A stretch of DNA of 64,000 bases, taken from Ascaris suum (lineage: Eukaryota > Nematoda > Chromadorea > Rhabditida > Ascarididae). The DNA lies in NCBI GenBank assembly GCA_013433145.1, contig CM024184.1, forward strand, positions 6,386,137 through 6,450,136, given 5' to 3'. Made by a program: the position numbers and the translations under genes. Position 1 is the stretch's first letter; each line of letters opens with the position of its first letter. Below, piece after piece: positions 1-25,921 of the stretch. Below the pieces are notes generated by a model. That model did not search any database. It saw only the letters and a program-made list of their open reading frames with translations, and was not told the origin of the DNA.

Positions 1-1029
1 TAATGACATGTCTAGAAGTTATTCTAAAAAGAAAAACCTTGTGTGACTTCACGTGATCCTTATAGGAAATACTTTCAGGAACATTTACCTTTCTCAATAT
101 TCATTAATCATAAGAAGTACAATATGTTTAGTTGAAACGATCGGTTGCAACTTTTACGACAACATTGCTTAGATTCTTTTCATTTCGCCCTTCCTTACGG
201 GTATTTGATGGATGCTGTCATTTTTTCCTTCACAAAGGAGTGGAAAAAATTTCCATATCGATTTTTGAGACGATAAGCATTCCACCTAAACGAAAATGAA
301 ACCATCCGTAGAAGTACTAAAAAAAAAACAGCCAAAGTACACTTTCACTTTTGTGTCGAATTGATTAATTCCACGAACGAGGAGACATTTCTACACTTAT
401 CAGTGAGTTTAGAGGTATACCTTATCGATATAATGATCTGTCAACTGATTCAAAAGAAAAGGGGAAAGCTTCATCGATGTTCTGATTGGAAAGTATGATA
501 AGTGAAGAAAGAGCAACTTTCACTTTAAAAGACTCTCTATGAGGTTAGCGATGAATGATTCAATGAAAGATTTAGAAAAAAGCCGGTTTAATAGTCTCAT
601 TGAATCGAAATTCAACGATAATTTCTAAAGCGAATGAAATTTGATAAGCAATAAACAACTCATAAGAATTTCACAAGTTCGATGCAATATTCTAATCATT
701 TTATCAATTATTAATGAAAAATTAACATTCCTGTGAAAGTATTTTCTTAAAGAAATGAAAGTAATTTCCACCTCATGAATAGAACATCCGATCACTACTG
801 ATGAATAAGTATGCCAGCATATAATAAAACGAAAATTAAGTGGAACTGAAAGATTTTTTCTTTTTGAAACTATGTTCAATGTCTTTCGAAGCATTGATAT
901 CGGTGGTGTTTTTCTGTATTATCGAGTATCTTCATAAAAACACATCGGCGAAGCTCAAAATCTCCAGAAATACTTCCTACATATTATGTACTAATGCTAA
1001 TTTTTTGTTAATCTAAAGATTTAGTATAT

Positions 1030-1031
1030 TC

Positions 1032-1092
<61 letters not shown>
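1030..1092. repeat. (CT)n microsatellite
   Basis: About 31 CT units with one interruption (CCCT) near 1041. Confidence 0.97.
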
Positions 1093-1095
<3 letters not shown>

Positions 1096-2220
1096 TTCAT
1101 CATCATCAGGTATTACTGCGATATACTTAGCGAGTTCATTTCCACGTCGAAAATGTCACGTGCAAAATTTTTTTTGCCGAATTTATGTTGTAATTGTCGG
1201 GCGTTTTCGTCTTCATTTTATCACTAATACTTCCTATCACTGACCAAAATCACTTCTTATATTAGCTTAACTGTAATATACATACGTATGTGATGCATAT
1301 AAGTGTTTTCCCATCAATGTGTTTTATTTCGGAAGCAACGAATCTATAGATGAGATGTGATCATATTTAGCGCATTAAAGTTGTCCCATACCTATTAATC
1401 TGTTATGATTGCTTGTGGTAATGATAAGTTTTGAAAGATTTTTTCATTATGGAACCTGATAAAGTACCTATGATGCTTGAAAAGATGGTTTTCTTCGAAA
1501 GCTTATTATAGGTGCAATTGCTAGGTTCGATACGAAAAGCGAATGCTACGCATTATATCATTGTTTAACACATAAAAGCTCAACTGTTTTGCAAACATGT
1601 GCATCTTGTTAAATCTCCTTGCGTGTTTTCGTATTTAAAAAAAAATATTTTCATTCGATTTTGCAATTTTTGATGCTAAATACTTTCGACATAATTGCTT
1701 ACATTTATCTCACCTAGAATAAATATCTATTATGTTTATACTTTAAATGTGAATTGAATTGTAAACTCTACGCTGTCATGAAGATTTTTGCATTATTGCT
1801 GCACTCATTGCTTCTCTCTTCTCTTCCATTTCATTGATGATTTTTTTTTTCGCTCCTTTCATTTCTTTATTTCAATATATTTTTTCGTGCATTAAGAATA
1901 GCGATTTTCGTGATTAGTAAAAATGATCAATTATCTAAAAACGTTTAATTAATCAATTAGAGATATTTCCACCACTTTACACAGTTGTATAAGTTCATGA
2001 GTTTAGAAATTCGATGAAAACTTTTGCGATTCTCTTTTAGGTCTTTGATAATAAAGTGGCATATTGTAATCTCAAATGAAACTACGATATTGCCATTGTT
2101 TCCGTATGCAAAAACGCTATCCCAAGTGGAACTCTCTCTCAAATAAAAGCCCTCTCCGAGCAATCACTTCTTTACTTATGATGGAATATTCTGACCATGC
2201 TGTTCTGATTCATGAATCAA

Positions 2221-2248
2221 CAAACAAATAAACAAACAAACAAACAAC

Positions 2249-2279
<31 letters not shown>
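2221..2279. repeat. AAAC/AAAT compound microsatellite
   Basis: AAAC units to about 2246 followed by eight AAAT units. Confidence 0.95.
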
Positions 2280-2350
2280 GCACCACTTGAGAATTCAAAG
2301 CGAAATCGATGATTGTGTGATATTTTATTGACATAAATGCATGATTTCAG

Positions 2351-2600
2351 AGTGCAACCATTGCAATCACATTGGCTCACATTTCACTACAACGAAGAGA
2401 TGTACGAATTTGACGAGTGTCTTATACCACTTCCGGCACTTGTTTCCGGAATGAGTTATGCTTTTGACACACTCGTACGCTGCCTCAATCCTGAAAAAGG
2501 TCTTTCAAGTGATGTTCGCGTTTTATTAACTGCTAAATCTAATATCATTGTTGCCGCACTTGTTACGATGCCAATCAGTGAAATTAGCCTCCTTGATTAG
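2351..2600 (+). CDS. 3'-terminal coding exon of an unrecognised protein
   Basis: A T-rich acceptor GATTTCAG (ending at 2350) opens an 83-residue frame that ends with TAG at 2598-2600. The composition is protein-like and unlike the AT-rich noise around it: PLQSHWLTFHYNEEMYEF, DECLIPLPALVSGMSYAF, then LVRCLNPEKG and LTAKSNIIVAALVTMPISEI. Third codon positions are mixed rather than uniformly A/T. I do not recognise the family. No signal peptide or clear membrane segment is visible in this piece; it looks like the C-terminus of a larger cytosolic protein whose other exons lie to the left of the window. AATAAA occurs at 2965-2970, rather far downstream. An in-frame ATG at 2337 would make a stand-alone 87-residue protein, but it lies in the putative intron. 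Confidence 0.6.
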
Positions 2601-4222
2601 TTGCCAAGAATTTACAACAAATTCTAGGCTTGCTGTATTGTATTGCATCATACCGTATAATATTGTACAAATATGGTATTTTCATGTGAGGTCGACTCGT
2701 TGAAATAATACTGCTATGAGTTCACATTTACTCTCAACGTATAAATACTCACACGATGAATACGTTTAAGCAACTACCTGATCAAGAATGGCGATTGCAG
2801 CAACCTAGATATTTTGATCACGGATTGGTAAGATGATCTACGTACGCTACCTCAACAGGTGTTTATATTATCGAAAATTTTATGGTCACGAAAATTTGCA
2901 TATGACGAGAGAATGAAAAACGATAATTTGGCCCTCACTAGCTTAATATAAAGATGCATGCCTAAATAAAGATTTTAGCAATTGGAATTCCTAGCATTGT
3001 TATATAATCATTTCACATCATTGTAATGCGCCTTTGTTGAAAAACGAGCAACATGACATGAAACGAATATATGGAGAGTTGAGTAAGGAATGGGAGGATG
3101 TTGAGAGTGAAAAGAACGAAGATGCAAACAGATGTGGAAAAAAAAATTTCAAAAAATTTATGCTTGCAAAAATTCCCTAGAGAAAATTCTTATTTTTCGC
3201 TATGTTATCGCTGATTGTTTCGAGTCGTAAATTTTATTTTTTTAATGATGGTCGCCAATTTTTTTATTTTTTTGATCATTGAAATGAGAACATCTATAAA
3301 TATTTTCAATCATTTCATCAATAAACTATTATAATATCTTTCAAATCTTTTAGCAACTTTTTTTTTTTCTCAAATATATCAACGTTCGAAAATTTCTTAT
3401 TTCGACAATTATAAAAATTTTTTAAAAATTTTTTCTTATTTCGGCACCTATAAAAAGAATTTAGTACGTTTGCGCTTTTTCTTTTTCAATTTGCTTTATA
3501 ATGTAGATTTTAATTTTCAACGAATTTTCCTTTGGAAAGAAAAAACGATCTGCAATTCCTCTTCTATATTGTGAAGTAATCCGAACTATTGCCGAATATA
3601 CTAATATAGCGTAACGTCTCAAATATATTATGTGGTTTTCGAACAAATCTAATTTAATCAGTTTTGTTCATAAAGAAATAAACTTACGCTTGAAAAGTTG
3701 TCGTCCAATGATTTCGAAATAAAAAACAAAATCATTTATATTCATATTTATTGATCCATAAATCCATATAAATCCTCAAAAAAGCGCATGTATAAACTAA
3801 TAGTCATTGAAAAATGCAATGTTAAATTATTAAGCGTTCATTAACGGAATAGGCTCTCCACGGACAAATTCCATCGATTAATTAATTATTGCCCGAAACT
3901 TTCAATGTTTTTTGCATATTTGTATCCTCCTATAGGTGGAATAATTCAGCAACTCAATAATTATCTGCTATACTTACTCTCATCAATGTTAGTTGTAGTT
4001 GAAATTCGCAATAATAGGAGATGACGAACAACGCTGATATATTTGCTCCATAGGTCTCCTATAGAAAAATTCTTTTCGTTCAAATAAGTCAGAATATCAG
4101 TGTCTGACGTTTTCGATCGCTTAACGATCACAGACAACAAATAATGAGCGACCTGGTTTATAACGCTTTGAATTTTACAATTTTACAATTTTCGCAATCA
4201 AATTTTCCATATTTAACGGTAC

Positions 4223-4302
<80 letters not shown>

Positions 4303-5484
4303 AGAAAAAATTCAGTTTCGATTCAAACGTTTCAAAGTGTTTCGATCCTCATTCTATATACTGTTAGGCTGCCAGAAATTGTCGTACCCTGTCCATATAA
4401 TGTTAACGATGTTGTCGTTTGCATATTCTCTCTCTATCCTTCCTTGAAATTTTTTGCCTCATGCGGTGAGGTGGTAACGAAATTTGGTTACTCGTCTTTT
4501 AAAACATACCTTACAATATGAGTTACCTCAGTTTGACATTTCATAAAATTTCCTATTTTTCGAATTTCACTAATATCTCAGAGTATTATTTTTTATTTTT
4601 TCATTGACGAAAATTTTTTTCCAACATTTTTTCCACTAAGCTTTGTTATTCTAAAACGATTAGCGCAATTATGTATGGTGAAACATTCATTGATGAAACG
4701 AGTTCGTATATGCGTCCACGGGGAGTATGGGGGAAGGAAGGATGTAGTTCGGCATACGAATAAAGTCCTTGAGGGGTGAGGGGTGTCGTTTGGTATACGA
4801 ATAAACTTTGTGAAGTGCGCAAAACAGCAAGCAACAACTTGACGTTCCCCTCTACAGACATTTCGATTTTTCCCCAAAAACTGAGGAAAGTTTCAGTTGA
4901 ACTCTGATGTGACAAGGAAATAATTCTTCGTTTTATTGCTAGACGTCTCAAGGACACTCAAACGTTTGAGACGATAGCTAAGGTAGACGACATTATAGGA
5001 CAACGATAGTTTTTTTTCACCCAAAAAAAAACATGTATTCTTTTGCCATTCAAATGTACACTTTTGCGCTAAATCATTCCTTATAAATCTTAGTGATTGT
5101 GCAAAAAAAAAAAAATTACGTCGACTTGAATATGAATTATCGGCGAAATTTGAAATTTTCAACAAAAGAAAAAAACTTTTCAATAAAATCGATAAGAGAG
5201 ATGAAAATGTTTCAAAAATATTGATATTTGATCGATGATCTGTAAAATTTATCGGACAATGGCATTTTTGTTGAAAATTTTATAGTTTTTTTTAATGAAA
5301 ATATTTTTTTTTATTAAAGAAATTGTAATTTTCATTAATCATGGCATAAACAACAGTCGGTCTTTTGATCTCATATAGATAGATGCAATTTAACTACTCG
5401 ATAAAGAATGTTGAACACAATTTCATCCACTTCAAAATTCATCGTAAGCGAGTAATGAGGATAAATAAAGCGATGAGACTGCAG
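2601..5484. other. Non-coding stretch
   Basis: AT-rich DNA with the (TA)n array at 4226-4299 and two diverged copies of a 23-bp sequence (GGCATACGAATAAAGTCCTT type) at 4751-4773 and 4792-4814. No gene supported. Confidence 0.5.
4226..4299. repeat. (TA)n array
   Basis: 74 bp of uninterrupted AT dinucleotide. Confidence 0.98.
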
Positions 5485-5741
5485 ATATGGGTGGAGAATC
5501 GAACTGCTGCCGTTTCGAGATGCTTCAAACTCCTCACCGCTACGCTATGCGTTCATTGAATGATCAACCATGCAATGCTAGTCGTGCCCGAACAAATATA
5601 GCCACTCAAATTTATTCTGTCTGTTCACATAGACTTTTAGTTATCGAGTATGAGGAAAGTGCAGAGACTCTTTTAGAAGGAATTCTAGTGATATGCCAAT
5701 GCACTCTTCCACTTGTTGATTGTTTTAACGCACTTGAGTAA
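5485..5741 (+). CDS. Candidate terminal coding exon, unrecognised
   Basis: Begins after an acceptor-like GACTGCAG (ending 5484) and ends with TAA. The frame from ATG 5487 gives 84 residues, including FEMLQTPHRYAMRSLNDQP, RARTNIATQIYSVCSH, VIEYEESAETLLEGILVICQ and CTLPLVDCFNALE. It has six Cys and a hydrophobic C-terminal third. Composition looks protein-like, but a second frame is open for the first 24 codons, there is no upstream exon to fix the phase and I know no homologue. It could be a chance frame, a decayed exon or part of the same gene family as the exon at 2351-2600, although I see no clear similarity. Confidence 0.33.
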
Positions 5742-8220
5742 TTAATTTTTGTACAATCTTGCCGGCTGTAATGAATGGGAATTCGTTATCCGTGTTACAC
5801 GTAGCTGGCCAGATATGATTATCCAAGTTTCAGGTGCTCAGAGTTATTCAAATTTCAGGTTGTCAAACATAGACAGCTATATATACGGGTGACTTAAGTG
5901 TTTGTTTAATTCATATACGATCTTATTTTAAAATGCCTATTTTAATTGCATCGATGTCATTAACACTTTGGGTATGCTGAATATCGTTGTACTGTAATGG
6001 TTTATCTGCATAAATTATTTTGTATATGTGACCACCTCAAATATTATGCAATCACATTTATGCAAATGAGGTTACCTGGGATTTCATTGTTTGAAAGAAA
6101 GAACACCTTTCTCATTACCGACTTTCGAAAATCATTCATCTTTCATTGGAAACTCCATTTACTCCGGAGCTAATAAAGGAGTTTGTTATATATTGATATG
6201 GAAATTTGATGAAAATATTTAGAACAGAGAGCATTAAAAATTTCACAACAATGCAATCATAATAGTACTTTTATCATTGCAGACATTTCACCATTAGCTT
6301 TTTGATTGCACTTACCGATTATGGACGAGTTAAATGAGCATTCGTTTAAGAGGACAAATTTACGATCGCTTGTGAAAACATGTCACCTTGAAATGCATGT
6401 CACCTTGATGAGCAAGTGCACATAGGTATTTCATGATCAAAGATGAAATATTTCATCTAGAAATTAAATTTCATGTATAAGTTCTAAGAAGAAAATAGAA
6501 TAACAGTGGAATAATTTTCAGTCTTTTAATATAATTCAATTTTTTTTTGAGGATTATATTAGCAATAATATATTATTTGAGATGTGCATTAGACTAGAGA
6601 TGCCAAAATTGTGAGAATATTTATTGAAAGAGGAGAAAATGTTGGAATATTTTTGAGGAGAAAAGTTATGCTTTTGTGGTGGCTCTCATAAAGGAATGGA
6701 GAATATACGCATCGATGTTGTTGTCATTAATACTCTCATCAATACGTTAATATGAGTGTCAGTTTAGTAGTATTATATATCGTTAATAAGTACAGATTAC
6801 TAAAATATAAAAAATACCATTATTACAATGATATTACTTATATAGAATCTTGATGGATTTTGCATAATTAATCGAAATTACTAAAAATCTAATTACGATT
6901 AATAACGAGAAAAGATCCGAATCAATAAACCTTTGAATCAGAAGAGGATTGTGCCATGATCAACTTCAAAATCGATATGTTCCGTTCAATCGATGAGATC
7001 GAGCGATCAACTAAAAATTAATCTCACATTGCGATAGTGTCACGATGAAGAAATTGCAACTTTTAAATGCACAATGAATTTTCACAATAATCTCTTAGAT
7101 AGTCAGCGAATAGATCAGTGTATTCATTCGTTTTTTTTTTTTTTTTTTTTTGCAAAATGCCTCATGGTACTTTCAAGAATTATTTTTCATCGTTTCTCTT
7201 GTTGATTTGCTTTGTCGTAACCTGATCACTTCATATCTGTTCATATGTTGCGTTTACCTTTCTACTTACCTTTCCGACAGTTTTACCTATAAAGCACTAA
7301 ATTCGAAACTTGCAAAATTTTTGAATAATTGATCATCTATATGCTTAAGAATGGTATTTTTAGATATACTTCAAAATTGTTTTCATATAATTATTCAAAG
7401 AATATGACTGCATAGAAATTTTGAGATCCCTGTATGATGGAATCTATGTTATTCTACGAAACGTCCAAGTGTTTGTACTGCTTCTTTCTTCGGCATATTT
7501 TCGATATATTTTTAAAGCAAATATAAAAATGCATAAAATCTACAACTGTGATATTTGCTTCTTGCAAAGACTAGTAAACAGCCGATAAACAATAAAGTAC
7601 GAATAATAAAGTAATCATATAATACTTCAGCTAAATCAATTGTATATTTCAAATATTTCATTTTAATTTCAATATTTGAATATTTCAAATATTAAACCGT
7701 AATCGTCTCCCTTATAAAGAGTTCATTTTTCTGACACTATTGTTTTAAATAACGAAAAATTCTTGCGATATCGAAAGTGTCTTTGACCATTTATAAGTGA
7801 TAAACTAAAGAAATTATTGCAATAAGTTTAGCGTCTTAACGATGTTATTTCGTGATTTCCACATTTCAAACTATCAACTAGATGTAACATTCACGATACT
7901 AAGGCTTATAAACGTCTAAGGTAAACAGATGCTAGCAATTGCAAAAGGCTGTTAGCATTAGGATGGCTCATAGGTATCATGACATGCGTATTTCTTAATA
8001 GTACAACCTACCAGCCGGTTTCTTATGTAATAAACAAAGATGAGACTAGACAAAATTACTCTAATTTTTTCGTTAGATTGCATAAATTTTCAATAAAACA
8101 TTCCTCGCTCTTGCTATTTAATCGATTTCTTGTGTAAAACGCAAGGAAATTTTCAAGCGTATTTAAATTTTTATATTTTCTCATGAAGTGCTGAAATCAC
8201 AATGAAATATAATATAGGAA

Positions 8221-8339
<119 letters not shown>

Positions 8340-8689
8340 CGTTGAAAATATTTCGTAACTCGAGGTTTTATAGATTCCGGGGTAATGCTACCCGACAAAC
8401 ATACAGACAGAAAACGTCCTTTATGTCAGATGCTTGCGTCAAGAAAATAGTTTTACTAACGTGAGGAGAATAGCGTTGTTTCTGTTTCCCATTTTTACAA
8501 AATTCGAGTACGTAAAATCAATGATATCATTATACCAAAAACGTCTATATCTTTCCATATCCAGTAATAATTTTGAATGATTTCTTACTTACTGCATCAT
8601 TTGTGAGTTATTCTCTTCAGTTTCGAGCTTATTTAATCAGTGCATTTTATTGCAATTAATTTCATCGAGCATATATATAAGTATATAAA

Positions 8690-8958
<269 letters not shown>

Positions 8959-11257
8959 TTTCACTTCATATTCGTGCATTTTAATAGCACCTGTTCCACT
9001 TGAGCTGCATGTTTTTGCCATTCTATTTTGTGGCAGCGCCTAAAGGAATTCTTCGGAGCATCCAAAGTGCCTTGATTTCATATTATTAATACCTTCGATG
9101 TTTTGCTCATTGTGAGAGCAAGAAGCCATGATTTAGCCTTGAAGGCTTGGTCATTCCCTTAGTTCATGATTGCGTGAAAGCGAGGCACGTCCACTCTCTT
9201 AATAGGTGAGTTGATGCCATCAAGTTTTTTTTTGTGTTGTGTCGCGCATAATGTGTGATCAGGTTTTGCTGTTTGTGTGCAGGTTTGTGTGTTAGAGTGC
9301 CCTTCAAGTGTGCCATCGTTTTTATTGCGCAACGCTTAACGATCACCTAAACACGGCCACAATTGCGCAATCATAATTCAACTCAATAGAATCTTTAGTT
9401 ATTCCTCTTTAAATATTCATATCCTCGTATTTCATGATATGAGTACTTCTCGTAAGTACTGGAGGATTTTAGAGAAGAAAAACAGAGATAATTGAAAAAA
9501 GTGGATCTCTTTTTGATGTTCATTCGCTGAAGAGCTAGAAGCAAATCTTTCACTATCCAAGAATGACGATAAAAAAATATAGTGAAAAGAAATTCCGTCG
9601 CACTCCTTCACTATCCATTTGCAAGCCACATCCTCCATTCTGTCATAGCATTGTGGTGTTTTATTGTTGATCATTGATAATGTGTGTAATAAGCACTAAT
9701 CAGTTGTAGTCGTGACTCTATGGATAGAAAGAGACATTAGCGGCAATAGCTCGAGCTCAAGTTGTAGAAAGAACACCTCAATAATTTCGAGGTTGCAACG
9801 AAGGTATTCTGTCTGAATCCACTAAGCGTAACCTCAAACTCGAGGTCAAGCTCATATTATTCTTTAAATTTGAAAAAAATTCTTCACGTAATAATTTTAT
9901 TTTTTGAAATAAACTGTAGAAACAAATTTTCACATTTGATTTAAATCGAAATAAAAATTCACTTATCTAAACATTAAAATTGAGAAGTGCTACGAATCTC
10001 ATCTATCGATAAAAGTAATCAGTAACGCTCACCTATATCGCATTATAGATCATTTTTTCGATCGTATCGAACTCATCTAGAAGTATAAACTGTGACAGCA
10101 AAAAAAAAAAGGAGGAAAAACTACTCGATATTAGGAGTGCTGATCGTTTCATAAAAGTGTCGTTTCGTTATTTTAATGATTTTCGAACATTGCAAAGATA
10201 ATATCATAGCTTATGACTAGTTTTCATTTCATTTAAGACTAAATTATCAAAAAATAAATCAGAAATATATCATTAAAAAATAATAATAAAAAACTTTTAA
10301 ATATTATATAATTTGCATTAAAATTTTTTTGCAATTCTAGAATACAATTTTAATGATCGAATTTTTCCTCAATGATTTTACCTCAATACTAAAGAATATA
10401 AAAACAATGTCCATAAAATATTTCAACTAAAATCTCTTTTCAACAATTTTTTTCATTAGGTGATTGCTAGTTTTTATTGAGAAGCGTTTATATTGGCGTG
10501 GAATCAGGCGTTGTTTATAGCTATTCCTTCTCTCCACTTCCCTCCCTCCCACCTCCATTCTCCCGCAAAAAACGTAGATACGATTCCCTCTCAAAAAGCA
10601 CATCAACTGAACGAAATAATTATCCATTCTCTCAAAAGACAAAACATTTCGCGATATTGTTATTTTTTCGCTATTTCACTTATTCGGATACACAATTCGC
10701 TATTTCTTTGTAGAATCGGATCCACCCGCAAATACAATTCTCCTATTATCCAAGTTGCTCAATAAATGTTTGGCGATGGTGACATCATTTGAACTGAATT
10801 GATTTGAAATGAATTGAATTTATTCGCAGACATACACAGACATATAATACATGTGTCATAAAGCGAAATCCAACGGATGAATCGGCGAGTCAAACAAGTG
10901 AAAAAAACAGATAAAAGTCTGTGCGCAACCATGCCATAATATTTAACACTTAAAATGCAGTATATATTTACAAGAAACAACGAGTTAAATGAGAATACAT
11001 GAAAAGAAGAATAAATGTATAGGAAGGGATGGGGAGCATAATCTTCATTCTCTTATATGAGCTATGAATCCGAGTAGTTGTGCTAGCGCCGATGTGATTT
11101 TCTTAGTAAAAATCTGCATTGATTTCGCTTTTGCGATTTTATCTGGTGCGGAGTTCGATGCACTTATTCGTCTTCCTGAGAAAAACTATTAGAATATATT
11201 TAGTGAGCACCTGTTGACATGAACTTGAATCTATTCAGTTCGCATCTGTTAATATCT

Positions 11258-11286
11258 CCCCCTCCCCCCCCCCCCCCCCCCCCCCC
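11258..11286. repeat. C homopolymer tract
   Basis: 29 bp of C with one T at 11263. Confidence 0.97.
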
Positions 11287-14173
11287 ACAATTTTCGAGGG
11301 GAAATTTATGCCCCGAGATAAGAATGAACAGCCAACTTGGCTATACGAATAAATAAATTATCAAGTTTATAAAGTGTGAATTGTAATAAAACGAGCAGTG
11401 AATATTGCCAACAATAGCTTACTCTTAGCGACATCATTTATCTGGCGATCTTAAACGTAATGAAACTCCATAATAATTTCAGACGTAATCGAATGATGTA
11501 GACGTTGAGTATTTTAAATCAAATACGAAATAACGATTCAGGATTCTCTTTTATTTTGTTCAGTGTTAAAAATTTGATACATGGTAAAGAAATGAAATTA
11601 ATCATAAAATATTAGCCTATGCCGATTCCAGTAAGTGTTTTGATCATTGTAAAATAATAACTACTTGCAATAAGTTGTCATTAGAGTGTTTGGCTTTTAC
11701 TAACAAATTTTAAAGTAAAGTATCGTCAAATAGGATAAATAAAATAAAGTTATATAAAGCAAAGTAAAATAACTGAGCAAAAATAAATTTGCGTAATTTT
11801 TTCACTAGCAAATAAAGTCTTTAAAAAAATTGCGTAAAAATTTTTAAAGAGGTATTTTTATTCGATCAGCTAGATTATCTTCAAAGAAAAATTAAACAAA
11901 TATAGAAGAATATATGTGAAACTAATGTAATATTTCAAATCATATACTCACAATAGACTTAAAATGATTGTGAAAACACTATTGAGTATATGAAGTGATC
12001 AATTGCAGCGATACGTTCAAACTGTCAGAAGTTGTTCTCTCTTTTTTTTTTGTTTTATTTGCGAAAGTGAAATTCATGATTATTTAGCGAAAAATATTTA
12101 CAGCGTTTCTTTGGAAATCGTTTTCATTTATGCATATGATTACTTCTTGTTGATGTGTTTTCCTGATTATGTCGCTGATAACGATGAAAAATGCCATAAC
12201 TTCATTCATACTGTCATCAAAGAAAACTTGCAGTAATTGAGAGTTTATTTTCTTTGCGTTATTGGTGATGTGTTTTTTCGACAATAAAATAGAAAATATT
12301 GAAAAACTTAATGAATTTGTAGAATTTCAATGAATGAAAAAAACGGCTCCAAATTTTCGTTCAGATTTGTCGAATCCGATCAATAATAAAAATATTGAAA
12401 TCAAGGAGTATTTCCTAATCTCTTTTTAACGATATAATTTAATTGTGGTCATTGCGAATATTTCTTTGCTTTGCTTCTCCAGCGTTTTCAAACTCCTTCG
12501 TTTTTTATTGAACAAAAATATTGCCTATGTTGAAAAGAAAACAGCATCCAGGTGATTTGCTAATATATCACGAAAATGAACTTGAAAAGCGCTATTACTA
12601 AGACTCTTAAACTCCTCTCAAGAAAGCGAGGCTTTGATGCGTTAATATATAAAACAACGTTCGAATGATACGAAAACTTAAATGTTCTCGGCAATAATAT
12701 AGCACAAAATTATTAAAGCAACTAAAAAAAAACGCTAAGTAAATTTTACGTTTATCATATTATTCAATGTTTAGCTAAGGTGACCAATATCATTTGTTAG
12801 GTAGATTTTTCCGCACTCATTTCAGTCATTTTTCAGAATCAACTCGATAGCGCTCTACAAATTCCCCTCTAGTAATGACTATTTTTCGAGTATTGAGATT
12901 GGCATGAGATTAAAACAGGCTTAAGAGGAGTAAAATTTGTTGCTTCCAATTTCTCAAACATGTTGGCCTTTTTCGATCTCAACTGAGTCACATGACCCAG
13001 CTGACAACTTCTGGAGTACGAATAGGCTATATTATTCAAGTTATGTGTTTAAGAGGTGAAAGGTTGTGAGGGTTCACGTGAATCAGGATGAAAAAAAATA
13101 TTAGGTTGGTATTTATGTGATTCTGCCATCAACATATCGAATTTTTAATTATACTCTTTAAATGAAAGAAAAAAAAAATTTTTTTTCTCGAAATTTCTTC
13201 GATCAGTCCATCTGTCGAATTTCTTTTAAACAATTTCCAAAAAAAAGGCGAAAGAAAATGTGCATCGCTTTTATTTGTTTACTCATGAAGTTATTGCAGT
13301 AATATTCACTAAGATTTAATGTTGATTCTTTTATTATAAAACTATTGATTAATATTTAAACCGAATTTGTTACATTCTAATATAACACTGTAAACAAATA
13401 ATTGATATTACACTTGACTGACAATATAACATTACAACAACGAAAATTCTTTTCGATTTTGCAACATCTTCTAATATTACAACAAAATTGCTGACTCTAA
13501 AATACCTTTCGGTATTTAACGGAACAACGATCATACAATTGCCGAATATTGCTAAAACTCATCGGTAAATAATATCAATAATAACTCGAATTTAGTTGTC
13601 AATGAGGGAAATGCACCTATAAGCAACCCTGATACAATCAGATAGAGGTGCATTTGTACAAAAACCCAACCCCACTGATAAAACTGTTCCTCTTACGAGA
13701 AAAATTCAAACTTGTGGTAATATTTCATTTATTTAGTACATAAACAAAATAACATCCTATTGTGAGTTGTTTTATTTTACATTGAAGAAATATTCAATGA
13801 AAAATGATCGTTATCGATTGGTGTCTAAGAAAGACATTTGAAATGATCGGATAGCAATATATATTATGTAACTCATCGATATTTGTATGAATATGATACA
13901 AATTTTCTAATAAAACTTGTTCGCCCTCAATCGTTGTTTCGAAAGAGCATAGAAATGCCCTTTAATCGATCATTTCATATTCATCAATTCATCATCGTTT
14001 CTATATCAATTTCATCTTCGATGCACTATATATCGCAAACGTTATTCGAAAGCAAACGTTTGAAATCTGAATTGAACGTTATCGATAGAAGTTTCGATCT
14101 CTCGCCAAGATATATTATATCAGCGAATTTTTTGCTCCTTTGTTTTTCATACTTAATTATAAATAAATAAATA

Positions 14174-14325
14174 ACTGAATTACATTATGAACAGCTTTAT
14201 CATTTTCTTGCAGTTCACGGCATGTCGGCATAAAGCGCCTACAAAAAGTTGAAGCGGTAGGCGCTTTATGCCGACATGCCGTGAACTGCAAGAAAATGAT
14301 AAAGGTGTTCATAATGTAATTCAGT
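14174..14325. repeat. Long near-perfect inverted repeat (foldback)
   Basis: Arms 14174-14242 and 14257-14325, 69 bp each with a single mismatch, around a 14-base loop. The inner part of the arms (GCAGTTCACGGCATGTCGGC) is much richer in G+C than the flanks. Could be a small foldback transposon (MITE), a recent inverted duplication or the source of a long hairpin RNA. No clear target-site duplication and no open frame. Confidence 0.95.
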
Positions 14326-25680
<11,355 letters not shown>

Positions 25681-25921
25681 AATTTAGGGGGTGCGCATCT
25701 TGGGGCTCACCGATTCGCCGCCATTTTCATTTCGTGTTCGTCTCATAGACGGTCGTCATTGCTAGACGAGTTGAAACTTGTCGCGTTGTCGGCGTTCGTC
25801 TTCGATTTTCACGTCCTCCTCAATTGGGCTTGTTGAGTTCTCTCAGTGACCTCATATATCGCGAGGACCGAATTTATCATTTTTGAAGATTAAACTCATT
25901 CAACAACTGCAATCTATCGAC
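25681..25921 (+). promoter_or_regulatory. GC-richer leader/promoter region before the peroxidase start
   Basis: About 150 bp (25685-25830) are clearly richer in G+C than the flanks, ending 90 bp before the ATG. Such a shift often marks a promoter-proximal or 5' UTR region in AT-rich nematode genomes. CTCTCAG ending at 25846 could serve as a spliced-leader acceptor, giving a 75-base leader. Both points are inference; no TATA box or known factor site is claimed. Confidence 0.3.

Larger units (their letters stand above)
1..2350. other. Upstream flank of the terminal exon; no gene supported
   Basis: AT-rich sequence with the (CT)n array at 1030-1092 and an AAAC/AAAT array at 2221-2279. It is presumably intron of the gene that ends at 2600, but I found no further exon of it. 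Confidence 0.4.

Noticed and set aside
4593..5183. Three overlapping minus-strand frames of 94-103 codons
   Set aside because: They overlap each other in different frames, and the sequence contains diverged direct repeats and A-runs; no domain seen.
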